Source of the DNA: Oceanicoccus sp.
GTDB taxonomy: Bacteria; Pseudomonadota; Gammaproteobacteria; Pseudomonadales; Dasaniaceae
Reading direction: 5' to 3'
NCBI RefSeq assembly: GCF_029238675.1
Contig: NZ_JAQWFR010000008.1
Location: 1 to 64,000 of the forward strand
Length of the DNA: 64,000 nt
This document shows positions 47,282 through 56,641 of this stretch, in pieces. Numbering within the stretch: the first letter of the stretch is position 1; every line of letters begins with the position of its first letter. The translations under genes and the position numbers were made by a program. Under the pieces are notes generated by a model. It was not told the origin of the DNA. It worked only from the letters and a program-made list of their open reading frames with translations, and ran no database searches.

Positions 47282-49372
47282 ATGACTATTCACTCAAAAT
47301 CAACCATCTGCCCTTTTTGCGGAGTCGGCTGCGGCATAAACCTGCTGCTGGATAACAACACTATTACTGGTGTTGAACCTCAAGCCAGCCACCCCATTAG
47401 CCGCGGGCAACTCTGTGCCAAAGGCTGGAGTACCGCTTACGGTATCGATACCCATGACCGTATCACCCAGCCCTTGATTCGCCATAAGCAATCATTTAAG
47501 GAAACCAGCTGGGACCATGCCCTGGCTTTTATCGGTAAAAAAATCAAAGACATTATCGCCAACCATGGCGCGGATGCGGTCGGTATAATCAGCAGCGCCC
47601 GAGCCACCAATGAGGATAACTACGCGGCACAAAAATTAGCCCGGGCCGTTTTTAATACCAATAATGTGGATCACTGTGCCCGTATCTGCCATAGCCCAAC
47701 GGTGGCCGGTTTAAATATGACGCTGGGCTCCGGTGCGATGACCAATAGCGCCAGTGATATTTTTGCCGCCGATGTGATTATGGTCATCGGTGCCGACCCC
47801 ACAGAAAACCACACTATTCTCGGTGGCCATATTATGCGGGCAAAATTACAGGGCACCACACTGATTGTGATTGACCCGCGCAAAACGCGCTTGGCAAAAT
47901 TAGCGGATATCCATCTGCAACTAAAAGCCGGCAGTAATATTGAATTGATCAATGCCATGCTGGAAGAAATTATCGAACAGCAATGGCATAACAAAGATTT
48001 TATTCACCGGCGTTGCGAAGGTTTTGTTAGTCTGGCCGCAGCGTTAGAAGGCGCCATGGCCACTGCGATAAAAACCACCGGTGTGAATGGTGCATTAATC
48101 CATGCTGCCGCTAAAGCCTATAGTCAGGCCAGCAATGGGATGATTTTATACGGTATGGGAATTACCCAATATGTGAGTGGTACCTTTAATGTTATCTCTC
48201 TATCCAACCTCGCCTTAGTCTGCGGCCATATTGGCCGTCCCGGTACCGGTATTAATCCCCTGCGGGGGCAAAATAATGTCCAAGGTGCCTGCGATATGGG
48301 TTGCCTGCCCAACGTCTACCCCGGTTATCAACCGGTGGATGATATCGCCAACCGGGAAAAATTCAGTCAAGCCTGGGGCTGCCATTTGTCCTTACAGAAA
48401 GGCCTCACCTCATTGGGGATGTCCACCGCCAGCCTGCAGGGTGATTTCCATGGCTTAATTCTATTTGGTGAAAACCCGGTCGTTACTGACCCCGACCAAA
48501 ATCAGGTGCGCGCCGCACTGAAAAAACTGGATCTATTGGTGGTGGCAGAACTGACCATGACCGATACGGCAAAGCTCGCGGACGTGATCTTACCCGCCGC
48601 CTCCTTTGCAGAAAAAGACGGTACCTTCACTAATTGCGAACGACGGGTGCAATATATCCAGCAGGTAGTATCACCACCCGGCACAGCCAAAACAGACTGG
48701 CAGTGGCTGGCTGATATAGCCCAACAGCTTGGCAGCGATAAGCTTAACTGGAAAACAAGCGAAGCGGTGTTTAGCGAAATGGCCAGGCTAACTCCCATCT
48801 ATAGCGGTATGAGCTATCAAAAGCTGAAAAAAAACCATGGCCTGCAGTGGCCTTGTAATCAACAATACCCTCAGGGCAGCGCCATTTTGCACCGGGAACA
48901 GTTTGCTACCAGTACCGGCAAAGCCGAGTTAATCCCCGTGCATCCCGTGGCCATTGATGAAACCACTGACACGGAGTATCCCCTAACGCTGACCACCAAC
49001 CGCCTTCACTTTCACTATGGCTGCGGCTCAATGACAAGAAAGTCACCGTTGTTGGAACGGGAAACCCCCGCCGGAATTTTATTTATTAACCCCGCAGATG
49101 CTGACGCCAACCAGATCCACCATCTTGGCCCAGTGGCGGTTCGCTCTCGCCGTGGTTATATAGAAACCCGGGCGATTTGTACCGAGGATGTTCCCCCGGG
49201 ATTGGTTACCATGCCTTATCATTTTCGCGAAGCGCCCTCAAACCAGTTAACTAATAACGCCCAGGACCCGGTTTCAAAAATGCCGGAATTAAAAGCCTGC
49301 GCAGTGGCAGTCACCCCGTTGGCTGCAGGCTGCCAACCCCGTGATAGTGATACCTTGCACAGGAGTCGATAA
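47282..49372 (+). CDS. Molybdopterin formate dehydrogenase catalytic subunit
   Basis: It oxidises formate to CO2 at a bis-MGD molybdenum or tungsten site. The 696 residues start with a [4Fe-4S] module (Cys10, Cys13, Cys17, Cys45: CPFCGVGCG..LCAKG). The active site is HCARICHSPTVAGL: Cys136 as metal ligand (not selenocysteine) followed by His137. Further motifs are GADPTENH, LRGQNNVQGACDMG and the C-terminal MGD-binding domain starting LTLTTNRLHFHYGCGSMTRK. It has no Tat signal, so it is cytosolic. It is about the size of E. coli FdhF and lacks the longer N-terminal ferredoxin domains of the large NAD-linked forms. Electrons must pass to the next two gene products. Confidence 0.93.
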   Translation: MTIHSKSTICPFCGVGCGINLLLDNNTITGVEPQASHPISRGQLCAKGWSTAYGIDTHDRITQPLIRHKQSFKETSWDHALAFIGKKIKDIIANHGADAVGIISSARATNEDNYAAQKLARAVFNTNNVDHCARICHSPTVAGLNMTLGSGAMTNSASDIFAADVIMVIGADPTENHTILGGHIMRAKLQGTTLIVIDPRKTRLAKLADIHLQLKAGSNIELINAMLEEIIEQQWHNKDFIHRRCEGFVSLAAALEGAMATAIKTTGVNGALIHAAAKAYSQASNGMILYGMGITQYVSGTFNVISLSNLALVCGHIGRPGTGINPLRGQNNVQGACDMGCLPNVYPGYQPVDDIANREKFSQAWGCHLSLQKGLTSLGMSTASLQGDFHGLILFGENPVVTDPDQNQVRAALKKLDLLVVAELTMTDTAKLADVILPAASFAEKDGTFTNCERRVQYIQQVVSPPGTAKTDWQWLADIAQQLGSDKLNWKTSEAVFSEMARLTPIYSGMSYQKLKKNHGLQWPCNQQYPQGSAILHREQFATSTGKAELIPVHPVAIDETTDTEYPLTLTTNRLHFHYGCGSMTRKSPLLERETPAGILFINPADADANQIHHLGPVAVRSRRGYIETRAICTEDVPPGLVTMPYHFREAPSNQLTNNAQDPVSKMPELKACAVAVTPLAAGCQPRDSDTLHRSR

Positions 49373-50398
49373 ATGCAAAGCTACCAATTGGAAACAACAC
49401 AAACCCTGCAATATCATCTGGCGGACCACTACCAGATTTACCAACGGGTGGATCTGCAAAATGGTGATAGCCACTGGCAATCGATGGAGTCACCCCAACC
49501 TGTGACGCCGCTGCAAAAACTGCCGATTAGCTCACCCAAACAATTCTTTTTTAGCGAGCGGGAAAACCTGTTTAGTTTTGATGGTGAATGTTTTCGTGAA
49601 ACGGTACCGGAGCCAGAACCCTTTGTGCTGTTTGGGGTGCAAAGTTGTGACTTAACCGCGATTGCCTACCAGGATCAGTTTTTTGCCGAAGACCCTTATT
49701 ATCAGGCTCGACGGAAACAAGCTTTATTAGTCGGTTTTGATTGCCTCACCCCCTGTGAGTATGGCTTTTGCCATACGGTTAACGCCGGTCCCGGGGTTAA
49801 CCCTGATTGCGCCGATATTATTTTGCATCGCCAACCCGGAGGGGATTGGTTAGTGTTAGTCAGCAGCCTTAAGGGAAAGCAAGCATTAAGGGGATTAAAT
49901 TTACCAGCCGCAGATAGTCAGGCATTAGTTGGCCGTGATCAACAGGTGAAAAACTGCATCGAACAATTTGAACAAGACCCCAGCCTTGCACAAGGTATTG
50001 ACCAGCTTTCCAATGAAACTATCGATAACGACTTTTGGCAACAGCTGGGCCTGCAATGTTTATCCTGTTCCGGCTGTACCACCCTTTGCCCAACCTGCTC
50101 CTGCTATGGCACACGCGACTTTGTGGATGATACGGGACAGCATCAAGAGCGATTTTGGGACTCTTGCCTGTATGAAAGTTTTCAACGGGAGGCCAGCCAA
50201 CATAATCCATCGGAAGAAGCCGGAGCCAGGCTAAAACGGTTTTGGACCCATAAATTCAGCCAACAAACCGTTAAAGCATTTGGTCGCCATGGCTGCGTTG
50301 GCTGTGGTCGTTGTGAGCAAACCTGCCCTGGTGTTGTTGGCGTGCACTCAACCATGAAACGTATTGTGGCTTATCAAGCGGAATCAGCACCATGCTAA
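49373..50398 (+). CDS. Iron-sulfur electron-transfer subunit (HydB/AsrA-like)
   Basis: This 341-residue protein resembles the beta subunit of sulfhydrogenases and the A subunit of anaerobic sulfite reductase. An N-terminal alpha/beta domain has VLFGVQSCDLTAI (about 85-97) and YGFCHTV. Two [4Fe-4S] motifs follow: Cys229, Cys232, Cys235, Cys239 (CLSCSGCTTLCPTC) and Cys308, Cys311, Cys314, Cys318 (CVGCGRCEQTCPG). It starts at the base after the dehydrogenase stop and ends overlapping the next start, so the three genes are tightly coupled. It probably carries electrons from the formate site to the flavin subunit. Confidence 0.9.
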   Translation: MQSYQLETTQTLQYHLADHYQIYQRVDLQNGDSHWQSMESPQPVTPLQKLPISSPKQFFFSERENLFSFDGECFRETVPEPEPFVLFGVQSCDLTAIAYQDQFFAEDPYYQARRKQALLVGFDCLTPCEYGFCHTVNAGPGVNPDCADIILHRQPGGDWLVLVSSLKGKQALRGLNLPAADSQALVGRDQQVKNCIEQFEQDPSLAQGIDQLSNETIDNDFWQQLGLQCLSCSGCTTLCPTCSCYGTRDFVDDTGQHQERFWDSCLYESFQREASQHNPSEEAGARLKRFWTHKFSQQTVKAFGRHGCVGCGRCEQTCPGVVGVHSTMKRIVAYQAESAPC

Positions 50399-51234
50399 GC
50401 CTTACCCCCATGCCCACTGAGTTGGTCAGTTATTATAATGACAGTGAAGATACTCGCCATTTTTGTTTTCGTCTACTTGACCCAGAGGCCATAAAAAAAA
50501 CGCAGCCTGGGCAATTTTTTATGTTGCATATTCCCGGCATCGGCGCTGCGCCCTTTACCTTTACTACACCACCGGATAGCCGTGGTGTTTTTTATGCGCT
50601 GATAAAATCTGTAGGTAAAGTCACCCGGGCATTATTTAATCAGCAAGCGGGGACCACTCTTGGTGTTCGCGGCCCCTTTGGGACAGGCTGGCCAATCAAA
50701 ACCTTGGCAGGGCAGCGAATTCTGATCGTTGCCGGTGGTTGCGGCATTGCACCACTGGTTAATTTAACGGAGACACTACTGCAACAAAATTCTTATCAAA
50801 GCCTGGCCTTGCTCTATGGTGCGGGTAGCCAAAAAACCGAAATGCTCAAGGCGCAACGATTGCGTTGGCAACAACAGATGCCGATGTATACAGTATTAGA
50901 AGCGCCGGGGCAGAGTGAATTAACTGGCACCCCGGTTGATGTGTTAGATACAGTGCTGGGGCAGTTAGGGGAATTTCCTACGGCCTTATTATTATGTGGG
51001 CCGGAAATTATGATGCAGAAGATGGCTGGAAAGTTTATTGATAAAGGTTTAGCTGAAAGCTCTATTTGGCTGTCGATTGAACGCAGGATGCATTGTGCGG
51101 TGGGTTTATGTGGGCATTGTTATTTGCACCATAGTTATGGCTGTGCGGATGGGCCGACTTATCGGTGGGATCATTACCAACAGTTATCTGCAGGAGATAC
51201 TGATCCGGGACTGGTCATTCCCTCACAAATATAA
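50392..51234 (+). CDS. FAD/NAD(P)-binding subunit (HydG/AsrB-like)
   Basis: This ferredoxin-NADP reductase type protein of 280 residues has the FAD-binding barrel at about 10-100 (GQFFMLHIPG, then RGPFGTGW), the NAD(P) domain at about 105-230 (ILIVAGGCGIAPLVNL, LLCGPEIMMQ) and a C-terminal [2Fe-2S] site with CAVGLCGHC and a fourth Cys. It matches the gamma subunit of sulfhydrogenases. With the two upstream proteins it would make a soluble formate:NAD(P) oxidoreductase (inference). Its start overlaps the previous gene by 7 bp. Confidence 0.9.
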   Translation: MLSLTPMPTELVSYYNDSEDTRHFCFRLLDPEAIKKTQPGQFFMLHIPGIGAAPFTFTTPPDSRGVFYALIKSVGKVTRALFNQQAGTTLGVRGPFGTGWPIKTLAGQRILIVAGGCGIAPLVNLTETLLQQNSYQSLALLYGAGSQKTEMLKAQRLRWQQQMPMYTVLEAPGQSELTGTPVDVLDTVLGQLGEFPTALLLCGPEIMMQKMAGKFIDKGLAESSIWLSIERRMHCAVGLCGHCYLHHSYGCADGPTYRWDHYQQLSAGDTDPGLVIPSQI

Positions 51235-51235
51235 A

Positions 51236-51338
51236 CGTCGTTCCCGCGAAGGCGGGAATCCAGACTGCATGCTTATGCTGTTATCTCCGCTAAAGCGGAA
51301 ATCTTCAGCGCTGGATTCCCGCCTTAGCGGGAACGACG
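51236..51338. repeat. Dispersed palindromic repeat that encodes the end of ppsA
   Basis: The arms are CGTCGTTCCCGCGAAGG and the complement, with the inner hairpin CTCCGC/GCGGA and GCATGCTTATG. The right arm contains the last codons of ppsA on the minus strand, whose stop lies at 51305-51307. The left arm starts 1 bp after the flavin-subunit stop. Confidence 0.9.
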
Positions 51339-53719
51339 ATGTCGCTTTGCTCCGCCCTATAAACCGACTCTGCGGCCGCTATAAAAGCATCGGGATTTAG
51401 CGAAATTGAATCAATACCCGCACCCACTAAAAACGCAGCAAACTCCGAGGAATCTGAAGGTGCTTGCCCGCAAAGCCCCACTTTACAACCGTGCTGATGT
51501 CCCACCTTAATCATCTCGACAATCATCCGTTTTACCGCTTCATCGCTGCTATTAAATAACGGATTTAGCTCCGAGGCATCGCGGTCTATACCCAGCACTA
51601 ACTGAGTTAAATCATTACTGCCAATAGAGAATCCATCGAAGTGCCGGGCAAACTGTTCGGCTAAAATTACATTCGATGGGACTTCACACATCATATACAC
51701 CTGGAAATCTTTAACGCCACGTTGCAAACCCTGCCCCGCCATTATCCCCAGGACTTCATCAGCTTCTTTTACTGTGCGGCAAAAAGGAATCATCGCGATA
51801 ATATTGCTAAAGCCCATAGTGTCACGCACCTGCTTTATTGCCTGGCATTCCAGCTCAAAAGCTTCACGGTAACGGGGATGATAGTAACGGGCAGCGCCCC
51901 TTAGGCCCAGCATAGGGTTTGGCTCTTCGGACTCAAAAAACGCGCCTCCCAATAAACCTCGATATTCATTGGACTTAAAATCCGAGAAGCGAATAATAGC
52001 GGGCCTGGGATAACAAGAGGCGGCAATTTTTCCGATACCTTGCGCCAGTTGCTCCACAAAATACAGTTCCTTATGCATAACACCATGAGTGATGCATTCA
52101 ATCTCCTCAAGCACCTCTGTATTATCGATAGCTTCGGGGTGCAATAGCGCCATGGGGTGAATTTTTATTTGGTCAGCAATAATAAACTCTATTCGCGTTA
52201 AACCGATACCCGCCGTCGGTAGTTGCCACCAGCGCAACGCCGTATCGGGCATGGCTACATTAATCATTAATTCTGTTGTTGTTTTGGGAATCTTATCCAA
52301 CGCAATAGTATTAACCCGGTAATCCAATAAACCAGCATAGACTTTTGCCATAGCGCCATCAGTACAATCCAACGTCACCTCCATGCCGTCTTTAAGTAGG
52401 GTCGTGCCATTGCCCGTACCAATAATCGCTGGCACTTTTAATTCTCTGCAAACAATGGCGGCATGGCTGGTGGGACCACCTGTGTCAGTAATAATACCAG
52501 CAGCCCTGCGCATTATTGGCACCCAGTCCGGATCAGTGCGCTCGGCCAATAAGATGGCTCCTTCCGGAAAGTCATCACAGTCACCGGCATCTGCCCGGTA
52601 GACGATTTTGCCACGGGTGATGGCACTACCAACACGGGTTCCCTCAACCAACACCTCACCGGTTTGTTGTAGCTGATAGTTGTCTAATAGCGCAACGTCT
52701 TTATTGGACTCAACCGTTTCCGGTCTGGCCTGGACGATATAAAGGTCGCCGCTATCACCATCCTTCGCCCACTCAATATCCATAAAGCCATCATAGTGGC
52801 GCTCTATCACCAGCCCCCATCGCGCCAGTGTTAGTATCTCTTGATCCGTTAATACTTGAGTATTACGCTCTTCCTGACTGGTGGGCAGGGTTTTAGTGCC
52901 AATGCCAGAGCGCCCATAAACCATTTTTTCCAATTTACTGCCAATAGTGCGCTGAATAATCGGCACCAGATGCCAATCATACAAAAACGGTTTATAGACC
53001 AGAAAACTATCAGGGTTGACCCTGCCTTTGACCACCGTCTCCCCCAGCCCCCAGCAACCGCTAATACTCACCACATCAGGGAAACCACTGTCGGGATCCA
53101 AAGTAAACATTACACCGGAACAGGCCTTGTCGGCATGCACCATCTGTTGCACACCTACCGACAGCGCCACCGCCTGGTGTTCAAAGCCCTGTTGCTGACG
53201 ATAGGCAATAGCTCGATCGGTATATAAGGACATATAGCACTTTTTACAGGCGGCCAATAAGGCCTCTGCGCCACAAATATTTAAATAGCTCTCTTGTTGA
53301 CCGGCAAAACTGGCGGTGGGCAAATCTTCTGCCGTAGCAGAGCTGCGCACCGCTACATCGGTTGCTATTTTGCCGCTGCGTCGACATAACATCTGATAGG
53401 CATTAACAATAGACTCACGTTGCGACGCTGAAAACTCGCCCGCCCCGATTAATGCCCGAATAGCGGCACCCACTTCAGCCAGAGTTTTACCCCCGTTATC
53501 TAAAGCGGCTAACTGATCGGTAATAGCGTCGTCCAAATCATTATCGCGCAAAAAATCCCAATACATGGAGGCGGTTAACGCAAAACCCGCCGGTACTTTA
53601 ATATCATGGCTTTGCAGGGCCTGCACCATTTCTCCCAGGCTGGCATTCTTGCCACCGACCAGCGGTAAGTCATCAAGCCTGAGTTTCTCAAACCAGATAA
53701 TTTTTTTATTGGGTTCCAT
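51305..53719 (-). CDS. ppsA: Phosphoenolpyruvate synthase
   Basis: It makes PEP, AMP and phosphate from pyruvate and ATP, feeding gluconeogenesis and glycogen. The start at 53719 (MEPNKKIIWFEKLRLDDLPLVGGKNASLGEM region; GGAGG 7 bp upstream) gives 804 residues; the frame is open for 67 more codons but lacks homology there. Domains: ATP-grasp N-terminus, swivelling domain with the phospho-His in GGPTSHAAIVC, and PEP/TIM-barrel end. The C-terminal IVVPAKAGIQR is encoded by a palindromic repeat arm, so the natural tail has been replaced or extended. It faces the formate genes convergently. Confidence 0.96.
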   Translation of the reverse strand: MEPNKKIIWFEKLRLDDLPLVGGKNASLGEMVQALQSHDIKVPAGFALTASMYWDFLRDNDLDDAITDQLAALDNGGKTLAEVGAAIRALIGAGEFSASQRESIVNAYQMLCRRSGKIATDVAVRSSATAEDLPTASFAGQQESYLNICGAEALLAACKKCYMSLYTDRAIAYRQQQGFEHQAVALSVGVQQMVHADKACSGVMFTLDPDSGFPDVVSISGCWGLGETVVKGRVNPDSFLVYKPFLYDWHLVPIIQRTIGSKLEKMVYGRSGIGTKTLPTSQEERNTQVLTDQEILTLARWGLVIERHYDGFMDIEWAKDGDSGDLYIVQARPETVESNKDVALLDNYQLQQTGEVLVEGTRVGSAITRGKIVYRADAGDCDDFPEGAILLAERTDPDWVPIMRRAAGIITDTGGPTSHAAIVCRELKVPAIIGTGNGTTLLKDGMEVTLDCTDGAMAKVYAGLLDYRVNTIALDKIPKTTTELMINVAMPDTALRWWQLPTAGIGLTRIEFIIADQIKIHPMALLHPEAIDNTEVLEEIECITHGVMHKELYFVEQLAQGIGKIAASCYPRPAIIRFSDFKSNEYRGLLGGAFFESEEPNPMLGLRGAARYYHPRYREAFELECQAIKQVRDTMGFSNIIAMIPFCRTVKEADEVLGIMAGQGLQRGVKDFQVYMMCEVPSNVILAEQFARHFDGFSIGSNDLTQLVLGIDRDASELNPLFNSSDEAVKRMIVEMIKVGHQHGCKVGLCGQAPSDSSEFAAFLVGAGIDSISLNPDAFIAAAESVYRAEQSDIVVPAKAGIQR

Positions 53720-53849
53720 AAATACCTCCGCCTTTAGCTTCAATGGTTGTAGCGGAAAAAGATACGGCAATAAAAACCATAAAAGTTGTCCCCCGTCAGT
53801 ATCCGGTGCAATCAATCCACTACTATTTACCCCACTGAGCTTGATAACA

Positions 53850-56549
53850 ATGGGAGATTTCAGGGTGATTGGTTTAACCACCGCACAGGCCAATGAAAAA
53901 TTGACACAATATGGCCCCAATAGCCTGCCTGAAAAACGCAGCGCCGGTTTATGGCTTATTTTTATCCGGCAATTTAATAGCCCGTTTATCTATATGTTAT
54001 TTGTCGCCGCCCTGCTGTCCTTTGTGCTTAATCATTATGTCAATGGCTTGTTTATTTTTGCGGTGCTATTGATTAATGCCACCATCGGTACCCTGCAGGA
54101 ATACTCGGCACAACGGGCTGCTATTGCGCTACGTAAAATGGTGCCGCAATCCGCTTCAGTTTATCGCGATGGGGTTATTTGCACGCTGGACAGCACCGAC
54201 ATTGTGCCGGGGGATATTGTGAAGTTAGCCTCGGGGGATAAAGTCCCCGCTGACTTACAACTGCTTAACTGCCAGGAATTATTGGTTAATGAATCGATTC
54301 TTACTGGCGAGTCGATGGACGCCAGCAAGCAGGCCGAACAGTTTATTACCGACGACGCGCCACTGGCAGAACAATCCAACCGCGTGTTTGCCGGTACTGT
54401 CGTCAACCATGGCCGGGGCGAGGGTGAAGTGATTGCCACTGGGGCCCGCTCGCAGATTGGGCTTATTGCAAAGGACGTTAGTGTGAGCGGAACCACCAAA
54501 CCGCCGCTACTACAGCGTATCGAACGCTTTACCCTGCGGGTTTCTTATAGCGTACTGGTGGTGATTGCCCTGCTGTTTACTATTACCCTCTTAAGGGGCG
54601 AAGACCTTGCCACTGTCTTTCTGTTAGGTGTTGCGCTGGCAGTCTCCGCCATCCCCGAAGGCTTGCCTGCTGCCATTACCGTTGCCCTGGCCATTGGTAT
54701 GCGACGAATGGCGAAAGTGAATGTGATTGTACGCAAGCTGATTGCGGTGGAATCTTTGGGTTCCTGCACTTATATCGCCTCCGATAAAACCGGTACCTTA
54801 ACAGTCAATAAAATGACCGTTAAGAAAATAATCCTTAGTGATGGCAGCCGCTATGAGGTCAGCGGTGAAGGGATTAATGTGCACGGTGATATTCGCGACC
54901 GGGGCGGGCTTCGGGCGCAAGCGCAAGCGATAGAACCGGTTCTACTGGCCGGGCTACTGGCTAACGAGGCTGAACTATCGCCACCGGAAAATCATTCATC
55001 CCACTGGCTGGCAAGGGGTGATGGTGTCGATGTGGGATTTTTGGTACTGGCCGCCAAATACGGGTTTGAACCCCAGCAAAGACAGCATCTCTACCCTGAA
55101 ATCCAGGCTATACCCTATGAATCTGAAAATGCCTACAGTGCCAGTATTAATCGCGTCAATGATAAAACCTGCCTGTTTGCCAAAGGTAGTGCGGAACGTA
55201 TTCTGCCCATGTGTAGCCAATCGGCAAGGGGTACAGCGTTTAATACCAAAGCTATTGAGCGGCAAATGACCCAACTGGCCAATCAGGGCTACCGTGTATT
55301 GGCACTCGCCAGCAAAACACTGGGGGATAACAACACGAGTGGCGCAACACTGGACCCAAAATCACAATTAAAGGATCTGGATTTTCTGGGTTTGGTGGGC
55401 ATGATCGACCCCTTGCGCCCGGAAGCGGTAACAGCAATAAAAGACTGCCATAACGCGGCCATTGAGGTGGGTATGATTACCGGCGACCACCCCAAAACAG
55501 CACTGGCCTTAGCGCGTCAGTTAGGGATTGCGGACCAGCACTCCGTAGCGGTAAGCGGCACTCAATTAAATGCAGCTCGGGAAAAAGGCGCAAAGGCATT
55601 TGCCAAGCTGGTGAAATCAACACAAGTCTTTGCCCGAGTAGAACCCACCCAGAAATTGCAGATTATCCAACAACTGATTAGCGATGGACATTTTGTTGCC
55701 GTTACCGGCGATGGTGTTAATGATGCCCCTGCCCTACGCCATGCCCATGTGGGTATTGCCATGGGTAAACGCGGTACCGATGTGGCCAGGGAAAGTTCAG
55801 ACCTGATTATTACCGATGATAATTTTTCCTCTATTGTGCAGGGCATCAAACAGGGAAGAATTGTTTATAACAATATTCGCAAAGTGGTGTTTCTGCTTAT
55901 CTCTACTGGCGCGGCTGAAATTACATTATTTATATTGAGCGTTTTATTTGGCTTTCCTATTCCGCTCTTTCCCATTCAACTACTATGGCTTAACCTGGTG
56001 ACCAATGGTATCCAGGATGTGGCGCTGGCCTTTGAACCTGCCGAAGGCGATGAATTACAACAAGCCCCACGCCCACCCAAGGAAACGATTTTTAATCGCA
56101 TTATGCTACAACGCATTCTGATTAATGCGGTGGTAATGGGAACACTGGCTTTTCTCGTGTTTATCTGGTCCCTGGACCAGGGGATGAGTGAACAGACGGC
56201 GCGCAATACCACTTTATTGCTGATGGTGTTATTTGAAAATGTTCATGTGCTTAATAGTCGTTCTGAATCGCGGTCTATTTTTAAGCAGGACTTTTTTGGC
56301 AATCCTTTATTATTATTTGGCATGCTGGCAGCGCAAGGTATTCATATCGCGGCCATGTATACCCCCGGCTTAAAGGATGTGCTCAATGTGGAACCAGTAA
56401 CATTGGAATTATGGAGCCGTTTATTAATGATTGCGTTAATACTTATTATTGTTGATGAGATGCATAAGTTATTACTCCACCGGCACAGGCCGGTTAATCA
56501 TGCAGCGAATATGCACTGGAATAACCACTGGCGTAAATATCATCCGTAG
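53850..56549 (+). CDS. P-type cation-transporting ATPase (P2A, Ca2+-type)
   Basis: This ATP-driven cation pump has 899 residues from the chosen start at 53850 (MGDFRVIGLTTAQ). A longer frame upstream covers the ppsA promoter and has no homology. Motifs: SILTGES (actuator), CTYIASDKTGTLTVN with phosphorylated Asp312, VGMITGDHP, VAVTGDGVNDAPAL and the last six membrane helices. The membrane helix with PEGLPAAI is typical of Ca2+ or Na+/K+-type pumps (the Pro-Glu-Gly-Leu-Pro site). The ion is not certain. It is divergent from ppsA. Confidence 0.93.
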   Translation: MGDFRVIGLTTAQANEKLTQYGPNSLPEKRSAGLWLIFIRQFNSPFIYMLFVAALLSFVLNHYVNGLFIFAVLLINATIGTLQEYSAQRAAIALRKMVPQSASVYRDGVICTLDSTDIVPGDIVKLASGDKVPADLQLLNCQELLVNESILTGESMDASKQAEQFITDDAPLAEQSNRVFAGTVVNHGRGEGEVIATGARSQIGLIAKDVSVSGTTKPPLLQRIERFTLRVSYSVLVVIALLFTITLLRGEDLATVFLLGVALAVSAIPEGLPAAITVALAIGMRRMAKVNVIVRKLIAVESLGSCTYIASDKTGTLTVNKMTVKKIILSDGSRYEVSGEGINVHGDIRDRGGLRAQAQAIEPVLLAGLLANEAELSPPENHSSHWLARGDGVDVGFLVLAAKYGFEPQQRQHLYPEIQAIPYESENAYSASINRVNDKTCLFAKGSAERILPMCSQSARGTAFNTKAIERQMTQLANQGYRVLALASKTLGDNNTSGATLDPKSQLKDLDFLGLVGMIDPLRPEAVTAIKDCHNAAIEVGMITGDHPKTALALARQLGIADQHSVAVSGTQLNAAREKGAKAFAKLVKSTQVFARVEPTQKLQIIQQLISDGHFVAVTGDGVNDAPALRHAHVGIAMGKRGTDVARESSDLIITDDNFSSIVQGIKQGRIVYNNIRKVVFLLISTGAAEITLFILSVLFGFPIPLFPIQLLWLNLVTNGIQDVALAFEPAEGDELQQAPRPPKETIFNRIMLQRILINAVVMGTLAFLVFIWSLDQGMSEQTARNTTLLLMVLFENVHVLNSRSESRSIFKQDFFGNPLLLFGMLAAQGIHIAAMYTPGLKDVLNVEPVTLELWSRLLMIALILIIVDEMHKLLLHRHRPVNHAANMHWNNHWRKYHP

Positions 56550-56552
56550 TGA

Positions 56553-56566
56553 TTGACCTAAATCAA
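56553..56566. promoter_or_regulatory. FNR-type box upstream of the permease gene
   Basis: TTGACCTAAATCAA is a full consensus match lying 3 bp after the ATPase stop. Its centre is 82 nt from the permease start. Confidence 0.83.
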
Positions 56567-56641
56567 CACCCATTCAGTCACGCTCTGTACAATCTCTGGA
56601 ACAGGCCACTATTTTCATAGCAGGTTCTTAGCGGGAAAATA

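Noticed and set aside
53565..53849. N-terminal extension of the P-type ATPase by 95 codons
   Set aside because: It covers the divergent promoter region and the ppsA start, and has no resemblance to ATPase N-termini.
53720..53849. FNR box between ppsA and the ATPase
   Set aside because: TTGATAACAATGGG near the ATPase start has only one good half, so I did not call it.
53720..53920. N-terminal extension of PpsA by 67 codons
   Set aside because: A strong GGAGG site precedes the ATG at 53719 and the family start follows it directly.
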